A DNA stretch of 64,000 bases. Source: Norana najaformis. Lineage: Eukaryota; Annelida; Clitellata; Crassiclitellata; Hormogastridae. The position numbers and the translations under genes were made by a program. The stretch spans positions 6,262,729 to 6,326,728 of the forward strand of contig OZ029923.1 of NCBI GenBank assembly GCA_964023275.1, read 5' to 3'. The notes beneath the pieces were generated by a model, which saw nothing but the letters and a program-made list of their open reading frames with translations, did no database searches and was not told the DNA's origin. Within the stretch, counting starts at the first letter, position 1. The number at the start of each line of letters is the position of its first letter. Of this stretch, positions 58,901 to 64,000 are shown piece by piece.

Positions 58901-61900
58901 AGCAATCAGGTGCCAGCACCTGGGCTCAGTGCCTAGATACAACATACTCTATTAATGCTTCAATTATAAAACAGCACATCACAGTATCGATAAACTGTTC
59001 TATTAAGGAACACCAGTCATGTGCCCCATGTTAGCATTTCAGTTATACAGTATGCTGACAAGATGGTTGTATGCACAGTGGCCATTACCTGTCCATTAGT
59101 TGGCCTTTTCAACTGCAACTTCCTCTTAAGCCGTTCCTCTCGTTTGGCCTTTGTCTTTCTTTTCTTAGTCAGCGCCAAAGTGCTGATGCCGCTGCCGCCG
59201 CCACTGTCTTTGATTTCCTTTTTCAAGGGGCTCTTGTCGAAGCTCCGCCTACGTCCATCAGTCGTCTCATCTTCCGTCTCCGTAGCACTTGAATCCATGT
59301 GCTGCAAAGCTGTTGTTCCAACGAAGCAATAATCAGATTTCACTCCTCACAAAAAACTACACCCAACACTAATTATAACTGAGTGCGTCTATATGTCGGC
59401 TACTGTTTAACAAGATTCAACTCAAGACATATACACTATTTATCTTAAGTTGCACCTGTTAGAAAGGTGCTACATAAATGCATCGCTACATACACATATA
59501 CATAAATATATATATATATATACACATACATCATACATACATACACACATTCATACATCATACATATACTTAATTACACCTGATTAGAGCAACGACATTA
59601 GTGATTTACCATAAATAAAAGTCTCTAAATTAATAAAATCTGATTAGATTCAATGAATGACAAATATTGAGCTAGCAAAAGCGTTAACATACATAAGGCG
59701 TCTCTCTTTCTGGTCTGTATCTGAATGGCCCTGTGCTTGTCAACCCTCCGTGGTTCACAGATTTCACACATGTAGCTGTCGGGGATATTGTCGCGATCCA
59801 CCTCCATGCAGTCCACATGCTGCCACACGCTGCAAAAAAATAACGAAATAAAATACCTCTTACAATATGTCCACGTATATTACATTTATTAATGCCTAAG
59901 ATTCCTCATTCAGCTGATAGTATATTACATTTATTAATGCCTAAGATTCCTCATTCAGCTGATAGCCATAAGGCGCATTAACAAAAGCTTTACTTACTTA
60001 CTGCATCATGCATTTAAAAAGTAACACAACAAATTCCATTAACCAAATTCATAAAACTGCAAATGATTTAACTACTTCATTTATCACCAAGTGGTTCAAT
60101 TTACGCAGTGGATCGTGTTAGGAACAAGGCATTGTTAAAGAATTTTCAGCACACAAGTCAAAGTCAGGTATTGGACGATTTATTGCAGCCTTTTTCAACA
60201 GCAGCCCTTGGAAGAGTGGTCCAACGGTTGAGTGCAAATGTAGCAGAATCAGTAATTCAGTGCACAAGGCCTAACAACACAGAAGGCCAACTAAAACAGC
60301 AGCAAATCGATGAAAGGGCAACTTGTTTTTATGGATTTTCAAGCACAGGCTTAACATGCACAAGTCTAGCCTTTCCTGATTGCCTAATAAATGAGCTGTG
60401 GGTCACCATAGGAACGACATGGCACTGAGTGCCTCTGCTAAGTTTGAGTTTTATCCTGAAGTGGTGCTTTATAAGTTTTTGATTACAATTACAATTACAC
60501 CACAGACAGTATATAATTTTGCAACACTGTAAAGCACCCATGAAATAGCTTGCTACTGATGATGCTGTACAAACTTTCATGATTACAATTACAATTACAA
60601 ATTGTGGTTTGACTGGCAGTTACAGGTGACACAAATGTCTTCCATGCCATCCAAAAACAGACTGAAAAACACCAAAAACTTGGCTAACAATTAAATCCCA
60701 GTGAATCATCAGATTTATCAGATTATCAGATTTGTCCCCCGCTACCAGTGGCGACTTGCAGCTGCCTTGCATCTATACATCAACTCGAGTGCATCAGGCT
60801 TTCTCGAGCATCAAAACCCCCACCCTCTTGAAACAATCTTGTTGCTATGTAAATGCTTAACACAAACATAAACACGTACACTGGAGACCTGTTAGAACAC
60901 GCTTCATTATAACACAAATTCTGATATAATGCGGTTGATATAATGCGAATTTTGCTCGGCCACAGAAAAGAAACTTTTTATAACACAACCTTATTAAAAT
61001 AAGGCGGTTCTTGGTATGGCTCCCAAAGACAGTCTTATAACAAGTTTCTGGCATACATCCATACATTACATGCTGCACAAATAAAAAATGAAAGCCTTGG
61101 ATTTGTGCAGACAACAATTTGACTGGTCAACTTACCCACACTGATCGCACTGTATCATGTAACCATCATCATGCTGAAACTCGCAGATGCACCGAGTGAT
61201 GCTGTCATCCGTGGTGGTGATAACTGTAGTATTACACGACACATCGTCAATGACGCACATGCTCGTCTTCGGCACTGGCGCCACTGGCAATGGCAGCGTT
61301 GGAGAGAGAGGCGGAGTGGACGGAGGTAACTGAACATAATTATGGTCCTGAATCAAAGAAGAACATTAAATACATGCAAGAAGTTCATTCAAAACAAGTC
61401 CATTAAAATACACACCAGAGACTCCTTACTACATGTGTCATTATACTGTGCATTCCGATATAATATGTGTCTGAAATTAAGTTCAGTATTAGAAAATGAC
61501 TTCATTATATCACAACCTCTTTGTCGGCAGTTTTCAGTATGGCTCCCAAAGACAGTGTGATAAGGATGTTTTGGTGTCATAGTTCGACTAACGTGCTCAG
61601 AATGAGGTTAGCAAAGTGATCTCGTGGTACAATGCTCCATGCATCAGTGTTTCTTTAAAAGGTAACCCATCAATTTTTAAATGCATGCAATGATTATATC
61701 CATGTATTTGAGTATTCATAAATATTATCTTTTAGGAACCTCTCAAAAGGAAACAGACAATTTAAACAGCTGAATACTAAATTTCTTGAGTTCTTTCTGA
61801 AGGAAACAAAGTCACAAGACAAATATAAATACGTGTATGCCATTAACTTCTGCCTACCACTAACCATACCAAAATCACTTTGCTTCCACATTCCCAAATT

Positions 61901-62452
61901 AAGTATTTTCTAGGTCCAGCTTCTAATTTCCATGACTTTACCTATAAATCTGGGAAATTTTTACATAGAAGGACTATTTCTTTAAAAGAATATTATCAAA
62001 CTCACATTCAAAGCACAAAATGTAGTTAACGAAACCACAAACTTCACTTGGACATAAACACGCAGTTAGTTAAAACGTACAGTCATAATAAAATTCTTAA
62101 AGAGAATAACAGCACAATGTCTGGACACAGCAGACACCAGAATGCTTCAATAACCAGACAATCTTGTCTGGTAACTGAGCACAGACATACAATTCTGTTT
62201 AGTTAACATGAATGGCCACAGTCTGGTTGTACTCCACAGAGACCAAACAACGACCTATGCGCATTTCATAAACACTTGCCTGCTGTTACTTTTACGAAGA
62301 ACACAAAAAATGCCTTGCAAGTGCAGCAAACCTGGTAGGGCAGGCCGACATATCTGGGAGTAGAGACGGAGCAAGGGCTTGGATGTTGGAGACGGATGTT
62401 AGGACAGATGACGTTCTTCGAAAAGGCATTCTCATCAACCTGATGACTAAAG
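43917..62452 (-). CDS. KMT2E-like: KMT2E/SETD5/UpSET-type PHD-SET chromatin regulator, 21 exons, 5' incomplete
   Basis: Exons, in order: 62452-62332, 61347-61136, 59829-59693, 59309-59089, 58384-58064, 57584-57478, 57276-57159, 56425-56316, 56039-55956, 54977-54782, 53988-53785, 53427-53143, 52721-52636, 52086-51843, 51138-50863, 50365-50257, 49465-49269, 48357-47053, 46214-46043, 45520-45404, 44335-43917. All phases agree, giving 1,679 residues and a stop. Order of parts: GLPYQDHNY motif, PHD finger, basic linker, SET, post-SET cysteines, a TREEKKLE helix, KKRSR basic patches, RWLQQA, TPLKKRR, a low-complexity region, [10 protein letters not shown]. These match KMT2E/SETD5 in order; a PHD is present in KMT2E and fly UpSET but not SETD5. 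Family members bind H3K4me3 and restrain or shape promoter activity in HDAC-containing complexes. SET reads [12 protein letters not shown], with RR replacing the canonical NH, so methyltransferase activity is doubtful. Confidence 0.92.
46291..46570. repeat. 20-bp minisatellite in an intron of the KMT2E-like gene
   Basis: Thirteen 20-bp units of ggattactgggcccttctga with a few single-base variants, plus a decayed fourteenth, between exons 47053 and 46214. Confidence 0.95.
47053..48357 (-). CDS. KMT2E-like: large low-complexity exon of the KMT2E-like gene
   Basis: A 1,305-bp phase 0-0 exon coding 435 Ser/Asn/Leu/Gln-rich residues (e.g. [18 protein letters not shown]) with no recognised domain, as expected for the long disordered C-terminal half of the family. 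It ends CHLKKK before donor GTAGTG. Confidence 0.88.
49500..50255. other. intron of the KMT2E-like gene
   Basis: No repeat family recognised apart from a short AT-rich (taata) tract at about 49595-49625. Same for the other long introns (44340-45400, 51150-51840, 52090-52630, 58390-59085, 60000-60890), which hold only unique-looking sequence. Confidence 0.4.
55170..55245. repeat. (CAGA)n microsatellite in intron
   Basis: acagacagacagacata and related units, in the intron before exon 54977. Confidence 0.88.
55956..58384 (-). CDS. KMT2E-like: SET-domain exons of the KMT2E-like gene
   Basis: Five exons (58384-58064, 57584-57478, 57276-57159, 56425-56316, 56039-55956). Recognisable blocks are [71 protein letters not shown] and [14 protein letters not shown]. 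The GxG of the SAM pocket is not obvious and the N-H-S/C motif is R-R-S-C. Both features are shared with vertebrate KMT2E and SETD5. Confidence 0.9.
59693..61347 (-). CDS. KMT2E-like: PHD-finger exons of the KMT2E-like gene
   Basis: Exon 61347-61136 ends [20 protein letters not shown] and a split Gly; exon 59829-59693 continues [20 protein letters not shown] and CEICEPR. Together they give the full C4HC3 PHD zinc set: Cys-x-Cys, Cys-x2-Cys, His-x2-Cys, Cys-x2-Cys. The Asp-Gly-Tyr-Met-Ile and Trp residues are those that cage trimethyl-lysine 4 of histone H3 in KMT2E. Confidence 0.92.
59876..59965. repeat. exact 45-bp tandem duplication
   Basis: Two identical consecutive copies of a unit starting tatattacatttattaatg and ending cattcagctgatag, in the intron upstream of the second PHD exon. 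Confidence 0.92.
60895..61047. repeat. MITE-like repeat, copy 1, in intron
   Basis: The stretch ttcattataacacaaattctgatataatgcg..ttataacacaacc..cggttcttggtatggctcccaaagacagt shares most of its motifs with 61437-61572. No clear terminal inverted repeats. Confidence 0.5.
61437..61572. repeat. MITE-like repeat, copy 2, in intron
   Basis: Motifs gatataat, ttcattatatcacaacctc and agtatggctcccaaagacagt occur in the same order as in 60895-61047. The two copies flank the first PHD exon. Confidence 0.5.
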
Positions 62453-62459
62453 CTGAACC

Positions 62460-63580
62460 AAAAAATGTACAAAACAGTAATCAGTAACACCTCCAAAACA
62501 ACTGACACACGTGGAATTGTAAAGCAAGATGTTTATAAAAATAAACATGCTTATTATGCATAAAGTTACATAAAACTGATTATTTTAATCAATGCAGATG
62601 CAACTGTAATTAGCAACTTCTAATGTGTCAGCATCTAATGTACAAGGCATCAGTCGAAGGTACACCAAACCCAAGCTACAATCAGATGAATATCCAGCAG
62701 GTCAGTTCACAAGACAGAGAGGCAGCCTACGGCAGATAAGCAATTCGAGAAAGGTATGTTTTATGCCCAGAATGAAATGACACAAATAACTGAGCAAAAC
62801 GAACAGACGCATGTTTATTATGCAAGCATCAAGTTAAATAAATTTGATTATATTGGTCAATGCATAGACAGCGCATATTTAACTTATTGTTGTTGTTATT
62901 TCTGTATTTATTAACCACCACTGTCTAATGACTAAGCGCCAATCAATGGCACTAAGCAACTATGAGTGAAGGACTTACTCTATCTAAGCATGTTAATATA
63001 TATGATCGCAACAAATGGGACGAAGAGCTCGGATATTCTGGCTACAGCATCCCTTCCAGTGTGGACCAACCCTTAGCTGTTGGTTGAACTATGGCTGTTG
63101 TCTGATTTTGCTCCTGGAATCATGTGAAGATGGACCAGCTGTTATGAATTTGTTTTTGCAAAGGCTGTAGGATCTGGCAAAGCAGAGAAACCTGAACTTT
63201 GCCGTTTATGTATTTTTGTATTTAAAGTAAATCTTCACGATGTTGTACTTAGGTTGACATGGCCAGTTTTGACCTGATTTTGGGATTTAAGTTGTGTTTG
63301 TACATGCAGTGCACACCCACATGCATGTTTGTTTATGAGTTTTTACATCCTTATTTCATTTTTTAAATCATGGCTATATCAAATATGACAACAAAATAAG
63401 CCTAACAATTCTGGATTAGCTTTGCAACGTGTGTGTTTAGGGTTAATTTTGTAGTAGCTCAGAGTCTGTCTGATTGATATGTGCTTCATCAATGATAAGA
63501 TCTTAATAGAACAGAATTCTAGGATCAGGAGAAAAGTGAATTACAAGGAATATTTACTTACATACACGTGCAGACCACAA
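62460..63580. other. no gene seen
   Basis: The missing 5' exons of the KMT2E-like gene should lie here or beyond the window; I found no convincing exon. No repeats shared with other parts of the window. Confidence 0.4.
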
Positions 63581-63582
63581 TA

Positions 63583-63665
63583 GCTGATTTGGTTAGAGCG
63601 TTTAGCGTGTACCGCAGAGTACGGGTTCGAGCCTCCCCTGAGGGAGCTGAATAAGTCCTTTTTAT
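63583..63665 (+). repeat. SINE-1-related tRNA-like copy
   Basis: atttggttagagcgtttagcgtg is followed by B box gggttcgagcctcccctgagg and a short tail; not a functional tRNA because the acceptor stem does not pair. Confidence 0.55.
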
Positions 63666-63812
63666 TTATGTATCACATGTTATACAATACAATGATAGTT
63701 TATAACATATGTTAGACAGCTGCTTGGCTAGATTCTGACCAGCCTGATCCTGATACAAAGCCTGCCTATACAGTTCATTAATACTGACCATTCATTAAGC
63801 CAGGTGCTGCAT

Positions 63813-63843
63813 TATATTGTGCTGCATAGGGCAGCACAATATA
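63813..63843. other. 13-bp-arm hairpin
   Basis: Arms tatattgtgctgc and gcagcacaatata pair perfectly across a 5-base loop (63826-63830). Confidence 0.6.
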
Positions 63844-64000
63844 TGTTATTAGATTACAGCAGATTATGCCCCAGTTACCCCAGCAGATTTTGACCTAGTT
63901 AACCAAATGTATGACATAGTAACCACGCTCTTTCTTTTTATTTATTTATTTATTTAAAGCACTTATAACGCACGCAGCATCAGTACACCTGAATCTGAGG

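Overview
This window is nuclear DNA of an invertebrate animal. Genes have introns bounded by GT and AG with consistent phases. The DNA is AT-rich and carries tRNA-derived SINEs, LINE ends, a broken Ty3-type retroelement, MITE-like elements and long microsatellites. A single animal KMT2E/SETD5/UpSET-type gene, PARP14/15-like catalytic exons and frequent AGGCCTA words suggest a marine invertebrate such as an echinoderm, hemichordate or mollusc. The species cannot be fixed from sequence alone. Exon boundaries below were read by eye from splice consensus and phase.

Layout. (1) 0.2-0.7 kb, plus strand: a possible small secreted peptide precursor. (2) 1-3.2 kb: repeat debris. (3) 3.3-18.8 kb, minus strand: a tandem array of PARP catalytic-domain exons. 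A complete catalytic domain needs three exons, here called A, B and C (phases 1-0, 0-1, 1-stop). There are 5 A, 7 B and 8 C copies, with a ninth, truncated C at 25.1-25.4 kb. Part of the array is an almost perfect 3,204-bp tandem duplication. Several copies are broken or orphaned. (4) 19.8-24.4 kb, minus strand and directly upstream of the PARP exons: a tandem array of about 15 micro-exons. Most are exactly 42 nt, or 14 residues (two coiled-coil heptads). They are symmetric phase 1-1 exons and their donor phase matches the acceptor of every PARP A exon. (5) 25.4-27.2 kb: retroelement remains and an acidic ORF. (6) 29.0-30.9 kb, plus strand: a multi-pass membrane protein resembling TLC-domain proteins, whose stop codon lies in a SINE. 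(7) 31-37.7 kb: a repeat-rich stretch with no supported gene. (8) 37.8-41.0 kb, plus strand: a three-exon gene encoding a GT-B (GT4-like) glycosyltransferase fold followed by a C-terminal region resembling the TRADD-N domain. (9) 43.9-62.5 kb, minus strand: 21 consecutive phase-consistent coding exons of a KMT2E/SETD5/UpSET orthologue (PHD finger plus atypical SET), with the 5' end not seen. (10) 62.5-64 kb: no gene recognised.

The two most interesting systems are both candidates for immunity-type biology. One is the locus that appears able to join a length-variable coiled coil, built in whole-heptad steps, to one of several alternative PARP catalytic cassettes. The other is the GT4-like/TRADD-N-like fusion, which has lost the second glutamate of the EX7E motif. 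Both readings are inference from exon phase and motif recognition; transcript data would decide them.
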